A stretch of 64,000 nt of DNA from Paenibacillus humicus NBRC 102415 (GCF_004000905.1 NZ_BIMD01000006.1:62001-126000), one strand, 5' to 3'; shown: positions 51,624 to 60,679, counted from the stretch's first letter. Numbers and translations are program-made. The notes: generated by a model from the letters alone, not told the origin.

Positions 51624-52223
51624 TTAGCGGCTGTAGAACTCGACGATTTGCTTCTCGTCGATGTCGGAGCTCAGCTCGCCGCGCTCTGGCAGGCGAACGT
51701 ACTTGCCTTCCATAGCCGTTTCGTTGAACTCGATGTAGCTAGGAAGGTGATGACGGCCTTCCATGGCTTCTTTGATCGATTTCATGCTGCGGCTGCGTTC
51801 GCGCAGGCCGATCACGTCGCCAGGCAGTACTTGGTAGGAAGCGATGTCGACTTTTTTGCCGTTGACCGTGACGTGGCCGTGGGCAACGAGCTGGCGAGCG
51901 CCCGGGCGGGAGTTCGCGAAGGCAAGGCGGTAAACCAGGTTGTCCAGGCGGGACTCAAGCAGGAACATGAAGTTCTCGCCGGAGATGCCTTTCAGCTTGG
52001 AAGCCTTGTCGAACAGGTTGCGGAATTGCTTCTCGTTGACTCCGTACATGTGGCGGAGTTTTTGCTTCTCAGCCAGCTGCAGGCCGTAGCCGCTCACTTT
52101 TTTGCGCTGGTTCGGACCGTGTTGACCCGGTGCGAAGTTGCGCTTGAGTTCTTTGCCGGTGCCGCTCAGGGAAATGCCGAGACGACGGCTGAGTTTAAAC
52201 TTGGGACCTGTATAACGTGACAT
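51624..52223 (-). CDS. rpsD: 30S ribosomal protein S4
   Basis: 199 residues. [36 protein letters not shown] is the S4 start, and [47 protein letters not shown] is the S4 RNA-binding domain. It is a primary 16S rRNA binder and nucleates assembly. It lies alone, not in an alpha operon, as in B. subtilis. A 150-nt leader follows its promoter and could hold the S4 autoregulatory structure; I have not folded it. Confidence 0.97.
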   Translation of the reverse strand: MSRYTGPKFKLSRRLGISLSGTGKELKRNFAPGQHGPNQRKKVSGYGLQLAEKQKLRHMYGVNEKQFRNLFDKASKLKGISGENFMFLLESRLDNLVYRLAFANSRPGARQLVAHGHVTVNGKKVDIASYQVLPGDVIGLRERSRSMKSIKEAMEGRHHLPSYIEFNETAMEGKYVRLPERGELSSDIDEKQIVEFYSR

Positions 52224-52392
52224 ATTGGGTGTAACTCCTTCTTCAAATGGAATGTTTGAAAAGGGTCCAATGATTTCGCCGGATGCTGCACGGACATGGA
52301 CAAGCCATGACCCCGAAGGACTAGTTCAGCCGCTGGCCCTCCAGCTGCAGCACCCCATGAGGGTGTCACAAAAACGTTGGCCTATATTCAAC
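52224..52392 (-). promoter_or_regulatory. rpsD 5' leader (candidate S4 autoregulatory region)
   Basis: About 165 nt of transcribed, untranslated sequence from the rpsD promoter to the start codon, GC-rich and able to form hairpins (for example GGTGCTGCAGCTGGAGGGCCAGCGGC on the minus strand is partly self-complementary). rpsD leaders of Bacilli bind S4 as feedback; function here is inferred from length and position. Confidence 0.5.
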
Positions 52393-52399
52393 AACTAAT

Positions 52400-52427
52400 T
52401 TTATAGGAATCAGGCATCCAGTGTCAA
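52400..52427 (-). promoter_or_regulatory. Sigma-A promoter of rpsD
   Basis: Minus strand TTGACA, 16-nt spacer, TATAAA. Confidence 0.85.
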
Positions 52428-52514
52428 GCCGAATCCCGTTGCGGAAAGCTTGCTTCGCATATTAGTTGTTGCGGGTTGGAAATGCTAGTGGAAACGAGCG
52501 GAGGTTGGAATGAC

Positions 52515-53261
52515 ATGGAATGGAAGCGGGCAGGAACGGTTGCCGCCGGAACGGGCGCGATTCTGGCTATAACCTTGGGCGGCTGCGCGGCTATGCAGGC
52601 GGACCGTACGCCGGAGGAGCTGTTCAGCCTTGCCGTGTCGGGGCTGGCGGCTCAGGACAGCTACAGCTTCAGCGGCTTCTCCACATCGGCCGGCAGCTCC
52701 GCGGCCAAGACGCAGTTCAAGGGAGAGGTGCAGCGGCATGAAGGAGTTCGGCTGCTGGAGAGCAGAGAGGGAGAAGCGGACATGCTGGAAACCGAAGGCG
52801 GAATTCCGGCCGGATACAATCCGGCATGGCTGCTGGGCCGGCTGCTGGACAGCAAGGCGGCCGTCGCTCTGGACGCTGCCAATTCGGAGGCAGGCCGCGC
52901 TGTTCTCATCATCCGTCCGAACCCGGCAGAAGCCGGGAGGATATGGCGCAGCCGGCTTCAGGACCAATGGAGCCGCATCGAGAGCAGCTCCCCGGAGGAC
53001 AGCGAGGTGTGGGGGCGGCTGGACGGCTCCCGGCAGGCGGAGCTGAAGCGGGAATGGAACCGGGAGCTTATGCGCAGCGCCGGACAGTGGCAGGAAATGA
53101 TGGATTCCTTATCCGCGGACTCCTCGTATACTCTCGTCGTCGACCGCAGCCAGCTCGTGCCATTGAAATTGGCCGAAAACGCGGATCTTCATTATAGATT
53201 GGACGGGAACAAGGCCGATGAGCAGAGAAAGACGGAGTTTCTGTTCCAATTGAATCATTAG
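52515..53261 (+). CDS. Lipoprotein, unknown function (248 aa)
   Basis: GGAGG 10 nt before ATG 52515. Signal with lipobox LGGC (Cys near residue 24: AILAITLGGCAAMQ). The mature protein looks like a mixed alpha/beta domain (YSFSGFSTSAG, WGRLDGSRQAELKREW, SYTLVVDRSQLVPLKLAENADLHYRLDG) reminiscent of LolA/outer-membrane carrier-like folds but with no recognised family motif. It may be an envelope protein. Followed after 90 nt by the M29 aminopeptidase. Confidence 0.7.
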   Translation: MEWKRAGTVAAGTGAILAITLGGCAAMQADRTPEELFSLAVSGLAAQDSYSFSGFSTSAGSSAAKTQFKGEVQRHEGVRLLESREGEADMLETEGGIPAGYNPAWLLGRLLDSKAAVALDAANSEAGRAVLIIRPNPAEAGRIWRSRLQDQWSRIESSSPEDSEVWGRLDGSRQAELKREWNRELMRSAGQWQEMMDSLSADSSYTLVVDRSQLVPLKLAENADLHYRLDGNKADEQRKTEFLFQLNH

Positions 53262-53354
53262 TGCAATAACGCATGACCGTGCAACAGAAGAGGCGTTCAT
53301 GATAGGATGGTTCGCGTAAAAAGTTTTTTAGATCGAAGGGAGATTCAACCGTTC

Positions 53355-54470
53355 ATGCGTGATCCTAGACTTCAAACACTCGCCGCGAATCTGGTGAGCC
53401 ATTCCGTCCAAGTGCAGCCTGGCGAAAACATCCTGATCGACTTGATCGGAAGCGAGCTTGAGCTCGGCAAGTGCCTCATCGAGGAAGTGGTCAAGCGCGG
53501 CGGCCGTCCATTCGTGGAAACAAGCGACCGTTCCATCCTGCGCTCCCTGCTGCAAAATGCCTCCAAGGAGCAGATCGAGCTGTGGTCCAAGCTCGACCAG
53601 GAAAGAATGAGCCAGATGCAAGGCTACATAGGCGTCCGGTCGGGAGAGAACGTCAACGAGCTGGCCGATGTGCCGGAAGAAAGCATGAGGATGTACCAGC
53701 AGCTCTACTCTCACCCGGTCCACTCCGAAATCCGGGTGAAGCGTACCAAATGGGTCGTGCTCCGCTATCCGAGCGCATCGATGGCGCAGCTGGCCAAGAT
53801 GAGCACCGAGGCGTTCGAGGACTTCTACTTCAATGTGTGCAATCTGGATTACAGCAAGATGGAAGCAGCGATGACGCCGCTCAAGCAGCTCATGGACCGC
53901 ACCGACCGCGTGCGCATCACCGGACCGGGCACGGATCTCAGCTTCTCCATCAAGGGAATCGGATCCGTGAAATGCGCGGGCGAGCGCAACATTCCCGACG
54001 GCGAGCTGTACACAGCTCCGATCCGCGATTCCGTGCAAGGTACGATTACGTACAATACGCCCAGCGTGAATTCCGGCGTGACCTTCGACAACATCTCCTT
54101 CACGTTCGAGAACGGACGCATCGTCAAGGCGACCTCCAACAACACCGGCCGCATCAACGAAATTCTCGATACGGACGAAGGAGCCCGTTATATCGGCGAG
54201 TTCAGCCTCGGCTTCAATCCGTACATTCTGCATCCGATGAACGATACCCTGTTCGACGAGAAGATCGCGGGCTCGCTGCACTTCACGCCGGGTCAAGCGT
54301 ACGAGGAGGCCGACAACGGCAACCGTTCCGCCGTCCACTGGGATCTCGTTCTCATCCAGCGTCCGGAATACGGCGGCGGCGAAGTGTATTTCGACGACGT
54401 GCTGATCCGCAAGGACGGCCTCTTCGTCCTGCCGGAACTGGAAGGCCTGAATCCGGACAGCTTGAAATAA
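53355..54470 (+). CDS. M29-family aminopeptidase
   Basis: 371 residues starting MRDPRLQTLAANLVSHSVQVQPGENILIDLIGS, typical of the M29 (AmpS/AmpT, thermophilic aminopeptidase) family. The metal site lies in the C-terminal half with AGERNIPDGELYTAPIRDSVQGTI (Glu and Glu ligands), HPMNDTLFDEKIAGSLHFTPGQAY (His ligand) and HWDLVLI (His-x-Asp). Removes N-terminal residues from peptides in the cytosol. The start at 53355 is supported by family length; GAAGGGAG lies 12 nt upstream. An in-frame start at 53307 is possible. Confidence 0.92.
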   Translation: MRDPRLQTLAANLVSHSVQVQPGENILIDLIGSELELGKCLIEEVVKRGGRPFVETSDRSILRSLLQNASKEQIELWSKLDQERMSQMQGYIGVRSGENVNELADVPEESMRMYQQLYSHPVHSEIRVKRTKWVVLRYPSASMAQLAKMSTEAFEDFYFNVCNLDYSKMEAAMTPLKQLMDRTDRVRITGPGTDLSFSIKGIGSVKCAGERNIPDGELYTAPIRDSVQGTITYNTPSVNSGVTFDNISFTFENGRIVKATSNNTGRINEILDTDEGARYIGEFSLGFNPYILHPMNDTLFDEKIAGSLHFTPGQAYEEADNGNRSAVHWDLVLIQRPEYGGGEVYFDDVLIRKDGLFVLPELEGLNPDSLK

Positions 54471-54533
54471 TCCGATTCGATTCCGACTGCGTTTGCGGGG
54501 CTCTAATTGAGGTTAAATTTTACATGTTCCATC

Positions 54534-54562
54534 TTGAATGGGCATCCTGATTCAGTTATGAT
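54534..54562 (+). promoter_or_regulatory. Sigma-A promoter of the HPr-like gene
   Basis: TTGAAT at 54534, 17-nt spacer, TATGAT at 54557-54562. Confidence 0.78.
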
Positions 54563-54563
54563 G

Positions 54564-54578
54564 AAGGAAACGTTTTCT
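54564..54578 (+). promoter_or_regulatory. Putative cre site at the HPr-like gene promoter
   Basis: AAGGAAACGTTTTCT matches WTGNAANCGNWNNCW at 14 of 15 positions (A for T at position 2). It begins 2 nt after the -10 box and would cover the transcription start, so CcpA binding there would repress. Confidence 0.72.
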
Positions 54579-54607
54579 TTATCGACTTCTTACAAGGAGG
54601 AATCCCT

Positions 54608-54850
54608 ATGTCCAACAATGCGGCTATCGTAGAAATTTCCCAAATTGCAAGCCGGTTCCGCTCATCGATCGTCCTTCAGGCCGACAACAAGTACATCGAT
54701 GTGAAGAGCATCCTGGGCTTGTTCACGACGTTGGTCGGAGGCCATTCCTATGAGCTTCACGTTCACGGGCCTGATGCCGACGAAGCGAAAGCAGCCCTTT
54801 CCGAGGCTTTCTCGAAGCATAACCTCGACGTGAAAGTCATCGGCGAGTAG
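54608..54850 (+). CDS. HPr-like protein lacking the catalytic histidine
   Basis: 80 residues, AAGGAGG before the ATG. It aligns with HPr from residue 16 on (ASRFRSSIVL with HPr ASKYDADVNL; DVKSILGLFT with NLKSIMGVMS; DADEAKAALSEAF with GADENDALNALEE). The offset is 12, so the HPr His15 position falls on Asn3 of a shortened N-terminus: there is no phosphoryl-accepting histidine. Ser34 corresponds to regulatory Ser46 within KSILG and could be phosphorylated by HPr kinase. This is the logic of Crh, but Crh keeps the full length with Gln15. Likely a CcpA co-effector or another regulator; role inferred. Transcribed from a promoter with a cre-like site. Confidence 0.88.
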   Translation: MSNNAAIVEISQIASRFRSSIVLQADNKYIDVKSILGLFTTLVGGHSYELHVHGPDADEAKAALSEAFSKHNLDVKVIGE

Positions 54851-54870
54851 CTTCATTCAGCAGCTATCGA

Positions 54871-54904
54871 TAAGCCCGGCCGCGCATTCGGCCGGGCTTA
54901 TTTT
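54871..54904 (+). terminator. Terminator after the HPr-like gene
   Basis: AAGCCCGGCCG-cgcatt-CGGCCGGGCTT followed by ATTTT. Confidence 0.85.
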
Positions 54905-55012
54905 CATGGGCTTGTTCCTGCAATGACCTTGTGTATTGGACAGAGATCGTCTAATATTAAAGATACTATCGTAACATGAAGACGGCGAGACATCCGCACA
55001 GGGGGGGAAACT

Positions 55013-55309
55013 ATGTCTTCACCGGAAGTCCTGGTCCATCTGCATCAGAAGGCGGTTCAACTGCTGCAGGATGACGCGAACAAAATCGAGAAGCTGATTG
55101 AGGTTCAGATGGAGAATCTTGCTACCCGCAAGTGCCCTCTGTACGAAGAAGTCCTCGATACCCAGATGTACGGCTTCTCGCGGGAAGTTGACTTTGCCGT
55201 AAGGGCGGGGCTTATCGATGAGGCCGCTGGCAAAGCGATCATCAGCCGGCTCGAGCGCAACCTTGCCCAACTGTATGAAGCGCTGGACCAAAAGTCTCAG
55301 CTCCTATAG
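55013..55309 (+). CDS. ylaN: YlaN family protein (DUF1507)
   Basis: 98 residues: [79 protein letters not shown]. This is the YlaN family of Bacilli, small helical proteins linked to iron homeostasis through Fur. In B. subtilis ylaN neighbours ftsW (ylaO); here ftsW is 2 kb away. GGGGG-rich ribosome site before the ATG. A long stem-loop terminator follows. Confidence 0.92.
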   Translation: MSSPEVLVHLHQKAVQLLQDDANKIEKLIEVQMENLATRKCPLYEEVLDTQMYGFSREVDFAVRAGLIDEAAGKAIISRLERNLAQLYEALDQKSQLL

Positions 55310-55339
55310 CAGCCAGCAACGGTGGCTTCCCGGCCATCC

Positions 55340-55393
55340 GCAGCAAAAAGGCGCATCCCCCGCTGTCGGCGGGAGATGCGCCTTTTTGCTGCG
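55340..55393. terminator. Terminator between ylaN and the Ca2+/H+ antiporter gene
   Basis: Stem of about 18 bp GCAGCAAAAAGGCGCATC/GATGCGCCTTTTTGCTGC with a shorter CCCGC/GCGGG apical helix. Confidence 0.92.
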
Positions 55394-55399
55394 TGCTTC

Positions 55400-56476
55400 C
55401 TAGACGAGGAAGAAGGCGAAGCCTAGAATGATATAAACCATAATCAGCAGAAAGCCTTCATACCAGTTGGTCCTTCCGTCGCTGGAGACCGCCTTGGCGA
55501 TAAATACCGCGACCGCAATGGAAGCCAGCTCGATCGGGGTGAAGACGATGTCCATCGTCGGCCCGAACAGGCCGCTGATCAGCACGAGCACCGGGGCGAC
55601 GAACAGCGCGATCTGCAGGCTGCTGCCGACGGCGATTTCCACCGCTGCGCCCATCTTGTTTTTGAGCGCGAGCATGATGGCCGCGCTGTGCTCGGCGGCA
55701 TTGCCGACAATTGCGACGACGAAGGCGCCGATGAACAGCTCGGAGAGGCCGAAGCGGGCCGACACCTCATGCAGCGTTCCGACAAGCCATTCGCTGACGA
55801 AGGCGACCATGACGGTGGCCACGACCAGATACAGGATGGAGCGGCCTTTGCTCCATACGGGTTCTTCGTGGTGGCCCTCCGCCGACGCATCGGCCTTATC
55901 CTCCATATCGGAGAGCATGTTTTTGTGCGTGACCATGGAGAAGACCAGCCAGAGCAAATAGCTGACGATCAGAATGATCGCGACCGTAATGCTGAGCACC
56001 TTGTCGGCTTGTACGGAGAAATGCTCCGCCGCGACGAAGATGGCCGGCACGATGAGGGCGATGACGGCCATCACCATGAGCGTCGAGTTGTGGGTGGCCA
56101 GCTGGACGTTGTAGCGCTGCTCCTTGTACTTCAGTCCGCCCAGAAAAATGCTGAGGCCGAGCACCAGCAGCAGGTTGCCGATGATCGAACCGGTCAAGCT
56201 CGCTTTGACGGTCTCGAAGGAGCCTGCCCGAACGAGGAAAATCGCGATGATCAGCTCGGCTGCGTTGCCGAAGGTGGCGTTGAGGAAGCCGCCGAGACGC
56301 TGTCCCGCATAATGCGCCACGGACTCGGTGGCCTGCCCGAGAAACCCGGCCACGAAGATGACGGAGATGGCGGAGACGACGAATTGGAACATTTCGTTCC
56401 AATGGGCGTAATGGGCGATTCCGCTCAATGCGAAGCTGATGATCAGCCCGGCGAAAAACAGTTGACGACGACTCAA
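55400..56476 (-). CDS. Ca2+/H+ antiporter (CaxA/ChaA family)
   Basis: 358 residues with about eleven helices in two related halves. Signature acidic helices [12 protein letters not shown] and [12 protein letters not shown] are the two CaCA alpha-repeat motifs with the Glu that binds Ca2+. Starts at TTG with GAGGTG 8 nt upstream. Exports Ca2+ (or other cations) in exchange for protons. Divergent from the Asp23 gene. Confidence 0.92.
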   Translation of the reverse strand: MSRRQLFFAGLIISFALSGIAHYAHWNEMFQFVVSAISVIFVAGFLGQATESVAHYAGQRLGGFLNATFGNAAELIIAIFLVRAGSFETVKASLTGSIIGNLLLVLGLSIFLGGLKYKEQRYNVQLATHNSTLMVMAVIALIVPAIFVAAEHFSVQADKVLSITVAIILIVSYLLWLVFSMVTHKNMLSDMEDKADASAEGHHEEPVWSKGRSILYLVVATVMVAFVSEWLVGTLHEVSARFGLSELFIGAFVVAIVGNAAEHSAAIMLALKNKMGAAVEIAVGSSLQIALFVAPVLVLISGLFGPTMDIVFTPIELASIAVAVFIAKAVSSDGRTNWYEGFLLIMVYIILGFAFFLV

Positions 56477-56649
56477 GAAGCGGCACCTCGATCATTTTGG
56501 AATATGTAATACGGCAAAATCTGTATCTTAATATACCCATCCCGCATGGAAAAGTAAACGCCCGGAATGGATTGTGCTTGTCTTGCTTTTGGAAGAGATC
56601 ATCCCTTACAATGGAAGAAAGAGTGGATTCATTGAAGGAGTTGAACGTG

Positions 56650-57039
56650 ATGGCGGAAGACCTTCAAACAGGCTTGATTCGGATTTCGGATGACGTTGTC
56701 GCTACGATCGCCGGACTGGCGGCGCTTGAGACTCCCGGGATCGCCGCGATGTCCGGCGGCATATCCGAAGGTCTCGCCAAGAGGCTCAGCGGAAAGAACG
56801 CCCAGAAGGGCGTGTCCGTCGAAGTCGGCCAGCTGGAAGCGGCCGTCGATCTCAGGGTAATCGTCCAATACGGCATTCCGATCCAGGAAGTCTGCAGGCA
56901 GCTGCAGCTGAACGTCAGGGAAGCCGTAGAGAATATGACGGGTCTCAACGTGGTCGAGATCAACGTCAAAGTGGATGGAGTCCTGTTCCGGGACGAACCG
57001 GTAGAGGAAGCCGGAACCGGTCCGGCAAGGCTGAAATGA
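56650..57039 (+). CDS. Asp23/Gls24 family envelope stress protein
   Basis: About 129 residues: IRISDDVVATIAGLAALETPGIAAMSG, VSVEVGQLEAAVDLRVIVQYGIPIQEVCRQLQLNVREAVENMTGLNVVEINVKVDGVLF. This is the Asp23 fold, found in YloU/AmaP-type proteins that associate with the membrane by a partner. AAGGAG lies 9 nt before ATG 56650; upstream in-frame codons have no ribosome site. No amaP-like partner is adjacent. Confidence 0.9.
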   Translation: MAEDLQTGLIRISDDVVATIAGLAALETPGIAAMSGGISEGLAKRLSGKNAQKGVSVEVGQLEAAVDLRVIVQYGIPIQEVCRQLQLNVREAVENMTGLNVVEINVKVDGVLFRDEPVEEAGTGPARLK

Positions 57040-57071
57040 AAAAGGAGCCGCTCATGAGAGCGGCTCCTTTT
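57039..57071. terminator. Terminator between the Asp23 gene and ftsW
   Basis: AAAAGGAGCCGCTC-atga-GAGCGGCTCCTTTT symmetric hairpin. Confidence 0.92.
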
Positions 57072-57096
57072 CATTTTGCGGATGCAGGGACGGCAG

Positions 57097-58302
57097 CTAC
57101 GAATTGGCCTGCCGGCCGACTGCGCGAAGCGGGTTGTCCGTCGCCCGCTTCGCCGATGCGGGCTGACGATTGGCTTCGCGGCTGATGCTGAGCAGCACGC
57201 CGACGGACATCAGGCTGGCCAGCAGGGAAGAGCCTCCATAACTGATGAACGGAAGCGTGACGCCGGTCAACGGAATCGCATTGGTGACGCCGCCGATGTT
57301 GATGAATGCCTGTACCGCGAACAGAGAGACGATGCCGGCTCCCACAACCGTGCCGTATATATCGGGACAGCGAAGGGCGACAATCAATCCGCGCCACAGG
57401 AAGAGCAGGAATACGATCAGGAACAACGTGCTTCCGATGAAGCCGAGCTCTTCCCCGATGATGGCGAAGATAAAGTCATTGTAGGCGAACGGCAAGTACT
57501 GGACCTTCTGGATGCCGTGTCCGAGGCCGGCTCCGCTGAATCCGCCATGGCCGAGCGCCATCAGCGAGCGGGCGACCTGATAACCGTCCCCCAGGGAGTC
57601 GGCCAGCGGATCCTGATAGCTCGTAAACCGGCTGATGCGGTATTCCCACTTGGTTGGCGAGATGAGGAAGGCTACGGCTCCGACAGCGGTCAGGACGATG
57701 CCTCCGAAAAAGGCGGATGCCGCCAGCTGGCGCAGGTTGGCTCCTCCTGCAACGATCATCAGGAACGCGCAGGCCGCTATGACGAGGCAGGAGCCGAGAT
57801 CCGGCTGCAGCATGATCATTCCGCATACGATGCCGACGATGACGATGACCGGCACGAGCCCTTTTTTGAAGCTGCGGAACCGTTCCCCTTTTTTGGCGAT
57901 CAGAGTGCCGAGATAGAGGATAAGCGCCAGCTTCGCGAATTCCGTCGGCTGTACCGCGAATCCCATCACATTGAACCAGCTTCTTGCCCCGTTGATCTCT
58001 CTTGCCACGAACGGAACGATCATGAGCATGAAAAAGACGGGAAGAAAGAACAGCATGAACCCCCGCTTGAACACCTGATAGCGGAAATTCATCACAACCA
58101 GCATGATGACCGTCCCGAGAGCGGCGAACAGGAATTGCTTCTTCAAGTAATAAAGAGGATCATTTCCTGCAGTGCGGCTGACGGCGGCCGTGCTGGAGCT
58201 GGAGCTGAACACCATGACGAGACCGAAGCCGACAAGAGCCAGCGTCAGAATCAGGAGCAGGAAGTCCGGCCTGCCGCGGCGGCCCTCCGGATTGACCTTC
58301 AT
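57097..58302 (-). CDS. ftsW: Cell-division SEDS protein FtsW
   Basis: 401 residues, about ten helices. SEDS features: NGARSWFNVMGFAVQPTEFAKLALILYLG, MLQPDLGSCLVIAACAFLMI (glycosyltransferase site with Asp after QP), GIQKVQYLPFAYNDFIFAIIGEELGFIG and ITGVTLPFISYGGSSLLASLM-like text. Synthesises septal peptidoglycan with a class B PBP. AGGTGA 9 nt before ATG 58302. It follows the YugN gene by 13 nt on the same strand. Confidence 0.94.
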   Translation of the reverse strand: MKVNPEGRRGRPDFLLLILTLALVGFGLVMVFSSSSSTAAVSRTAGNDPLYYLKKQFLFAALGTVIMLVVMNFRYQVFKRGFMLFFLPVFFMLMIVPFVAREINGARSWFNVMGFAVQPTEFAKLALILYLGTLIAKKGERFRSFKKGLVPVIVIVGIVCGMIMLQPDLGSCLVIAACAFLMIVAGGANLRQLAASAFFGGIVLTAVGAVAFLISPTKWEYRISRFTSYQDPLADSLGDGYQVARSLMALGHGGFSGAGLGHGIQKVQYLPFAYNDFIFAIIGEELGFIGSTLFLIVFLLFLWRGLIVALRCPDIYGTVVGAGIVSLFAVQAFINIGGVTNAIPLTGVTLPFISYGGSSLLASLMSVGVLLSISREANRQPASAKRATDNPLRAVGRQANS

Positions 58303-58315
58303 GGTTGGCTGTCAC

Positions 58316-58663
58316 CTACTCGGAAAGCTTATTTTTGAGGTCGGCGAGCTTCTGCTTGGCAGCGCTCAGAATAGGCTGGGGCACGGCGGACTCATATTCG
58401 AGGCCGTGCGGGAAAGTGGCTCGTCCGATATAGACGGATTCAACGGTGAGCACGGCTGCCGGATTTTCCAGCTTGCCTTCGACGGCCCGCGTGCTGATCC
58501 GCAGGAAATATTCGTAGTTCGTGCCGCGGTCCACGAATTTCAGATCGTATGTAGCGCGGTAGTATTCCCATTGCCAGCGGACGAATCCGAGGCTCTCGGC
58601 GCTTTCGTCAAGGTGGGCCAGATCGCTTTTCAACCCGTTCAAGCCTGAATTTTCAATTAACAT
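58316..58663 (-). CDS. YugN-like family protein
   Basis: 115 residues from ATG 58663 with GAGGAGG 9 nt upstream. IENSGLNGLKSDLAHLDESAESLGFVRWQWEYYRATYDLKFVDRGTNYEYFLRISTRAVEGKLENPAAVLTVESVYIGRATFPHGLEYE fits the YugN-like family (function unknown). Co-transcribed with ftsW, 13 nt apart. A longer ORF start (58738) lacks a ribosome site. Confidence 0.85.
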   Translation of the reverse strand: MLIENSGLNGLKSDLAHLDESAESLGFVRWQWEYYRATYDLKFVDRGTNYEYFLRISTRAVEGKLENPAAVLTVESVYIGRATFPHGLEYESAVPQPILSAAKQKLADLKNKLSE

Positions 58664-58709
58664 GGGGGAAATCCTCCTCAGCAGCATGGCAAAGACTGTA
58701 TTCCCTTTC

Positions 58710-58738
58710 ATATTAGTATGTTTCCAAAGCCAGTGCAA
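58710..58738 (-). promoter_or_regulatory. Sigma-A promoter of yugN-ftsW
   Basis: Minus strand TTGCAC, 17-nt spacer and TAATAT, about 47 nt before the yugN-like start. Confidence 0.72.
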
Positions 58739-58891
58739 CCCTGCGCGGCCTGTCGTCCCGAGCGCCGCGGCAGTATCGTCTACCCCGGCGGGGCCTGCAT
58801 CTGGTACACTACAAGAACAGCAGGAAGATTATAAACGGCCGCTCCGGGAGCCGCCTCTGGCGTCCCGGCACAAGGCAAGGAGGGCAACAGC

Positions 58892-60091
58892 TTGAATCAA
58901 GACCAGACCGCCGCGACGGACAAGCTTTTGGAATTGTATCCGCGCATGGTAAGCGACCGCCGCCATCTGCATCGGCATCCTGAAATCAGCTTCCGGGAAG
59001 AGCGTACATCCGCCTGGATTGGAGATCGTCTGGCAGAAATCGGCTGCGCCTCTGTCCGCAAGGGGGTCGGAGGCTACGGACTTGTCGTCGATCTGAAAGG
59101 GGATCATCCGGGTCCCGTAATCGCGCTGAGAGCGGACATGGACGCTCTGCCGCTCCAGGACTTGAAGGAAGTGGAATACCGCTCCCAGACACCGGGCGTC
59201 ATGCATGCATGCGGGCACGACGCCCATACGTCCTCGCTGCTGGCGATCGCAGAGTACTATCATTCGCTCGACGGCGGCTTCGGCGGCACCCGCAGGCTGC
59301 TCTTCCAGCCCGCGGAGGAGCTTACTCCCGGCGGCGCGCTGCCGATGATCCGCGACGGAGCGCTTGAAGGCGTCGACGTCATCTACGGCGTGCATCTATG
59401 GACGCCGGTCCAGGCCGGTACGGTCAGCATCCGCGGAGGCGCGTTCATGGCCGGCGTGGACGAGTTCACCATCGAGATTACCGGCAAAGGGGGGCATGGA
59501 GGGATGCCGGAGCATACCCGCGACACGATCGTCGCGGGGTCTGCGCTCGTCCAGGCTCTGCAGTCGGTCGTAAGCCGCAATGTCAGCCCTCTCGACACGG
59601 CGGTTCTTTCCATCGGCTCTTTCCAGGCCGGAGAGGCGAGCAATGTCATTGCCGGCAACTGCCGGCTGAAGGGAACGGTGCGCACCTTCGACAAGGGCGT
59701 GCGGGACCTGATGCGCCAGCGCATCTCCGAGCTCGTCCGGCTCGTATGCGCCGGATTCGGCACCGAAGGGGAGCTGGATTACCGGGAGGGCTACCCGCCG
59801 GTCGTCAATGACGAGCTGGAGGCGGCCCGCTGCATGGCTGCGGCAGCCGAGCTGTTCGGAGACGGGAATGTCCGCGAGTCGGAGCTGATTACGGCAGGCG
59901 AGGACTTCGCCTATTATCTCGAGCAGGTGCCGGGCTGCTTCATGTTCGTCGGCGCAGGCAATTCCGAGGCGGGCGCCGTGCATCCGCATCATCATCCGAG
60001 ATTCGACCTCGACGAAAGCTCGATGCTTCAATCCGCCCGGCTTATGATTGGCTGCGCGGAAAAATATGCCGCCACATTCTCCCGTGAATGA
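58892..60091 (+). CDS. M20-family amidohydrolase (N-acyl amino acid/hippurate hydrolase)
   Basis: 399 residues starting at TTG with AAGGAGG upstream. RRHLHRHPEISFREERTSAWI, LRADMDALPL, MHACGHDAHTSSLLAIAEY, FQPAEE and the C-terminal HHHPRFDLDESS are the metal-ligand and active-site blocks of the M20D group. It hydrolyses N-acylated amino acids or related amides; substrate unknown. Possible catabolic or peptidoglycan-recycling role is only a guess. Divergent from yugN-ftsW. Confidence 0.92.
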   Translation: MNQDQTAATDKLLELYPRMVSDRRHLHRHPEISFREERTSAWIGDRLAEIGCASVRKGVGGYGLVVDLKGDHPGPVIALRADMDALPLQDLKEVEYRSQTPGVMHACGHDAHTSSLLAIAEYYHSLDGGFGGTRRLLFQPAEELTPGGALPMIRDGALEGVDVIYGVHLWTPVQAGTVSIRGGAFMAGVDEFTIEITGKGGHGGMPEHTRDTIVAGSALVQALQSVVSRNVSPLDTAVLSIGSFQAGEASNVIAGNCRLKGTVRTFDKGVRDLMRQRISELVRLVCAGFGTEGELDYREGYPPVVNDELEAARCMAAAAELFGDGNVRESELITAGEDFAYYLEQVPGCFMFVGAGNSEAGAVHPHHHPRFDLDESSMLQSARLMIGCAEKYAATFSRE

Positions 60092-60188
60092 CCTCATGGA
60101 GGCATGCGCACGATAAGGAAACAACCGGACTTCCTGTGCTGGAAAGCAGGACGGAACGAACCGGCCAATTTCTTGGGAGGTCAAGCGC

Positions 60189-60626
60189 ATGCCAGTTGCG
60201 GTATCACAGATCATGAGCAAGCCTTGCATCACTGCTACGCTGAAGGACAATGTGTATGAACTGGCCGTGCTGATGAAGGACCACGGCATCGGCTTCGTTC
60301 CGATCGTCGAGGGCGAGAGGCTGATCGGAGTCGTGACGGACCGGGATCTTGTCGTGCGGGGATATGCCGGCAAGCATTCCGGCTCCACCGCCGTAATCGA
60401 AGTCATGACGCCGAACCCGGTCACGCTGAGCCCGGCTGACACGGCCGAGGAAGCGGGCCGCCTGTTCGCGGAAAAGGAGATCCGCAGGCTGCCCGTCGTG
60501 GAAGACGGCCGCTTGATCGGCGTTGTCGCGATCGGGGATCTCGCCGTACGCGACAGATTTGCGGATGAAGCGGGACATGCGCTGAGCGCCATATCCGAGG
60601 CGGCTCCGTCCCCGTTCGTCCATTGA
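60189..60626 (+). CDS. CBS-domain pair protein (145 aa)
   Basis: Two CBS motifs form one Bateman module: MSKPCITATLKDNVYELAVLMKDHGIGFVPIVEGERLIGVVTDRDLVVRGYAG and VMTPNPVTLSPADTAEEAGRLFAEKEIRRLPVVEDGRLIGVVAIGDLAVRD. No catalytic domain and no ACT domain (so not AcuB). Such proteins bind adenosine nucleotides or SAM and regulate partners; none identified. GGGAGG 10 nt before the ATG; own terminator. Confidence 0.9.
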   Translation: MPVAVSQIMSKPCITATLKDNVYELAVLMKDHGIGFVPIVEGERLIGVVTDRDLVVRGYAGKHSGSTAVIEVMTPNPVTLSPADTAEEAGRLFAEKEIRRLPVVEDGRLIGVVAIGDLAVRDRFADEAGHALSAISEAAPSPFVH

Positions 60627-60640
60627 CAGGCATAGGAAAG

Positions 60641-60679
60641 AAAAAGGCCGGCATCCCTTCGGGAACTGCCGGCCTTTTT
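60641..60679 (+). terminator. Terminator after the CBS gene
   Basis: AAAAAGGCCGGCA ... TGCCGGCCTTTTT with a second small hairpin inside. Confidence 0.9.

Noticed and set aside
57076..58338. 420-codon plus-strand frame opposite ftsW
   Set aside because: Antisense shadow; it is made of Gln/Asp/Arg-rich text without motifs, while ftsW is unmistakable.
60189..60626. CBS protein as the missing AcuB
   Set aside because: It has only the two CBS motifs and lacks the C-terminal ACT domain; it also lies 18 kb from acuA/acuC.
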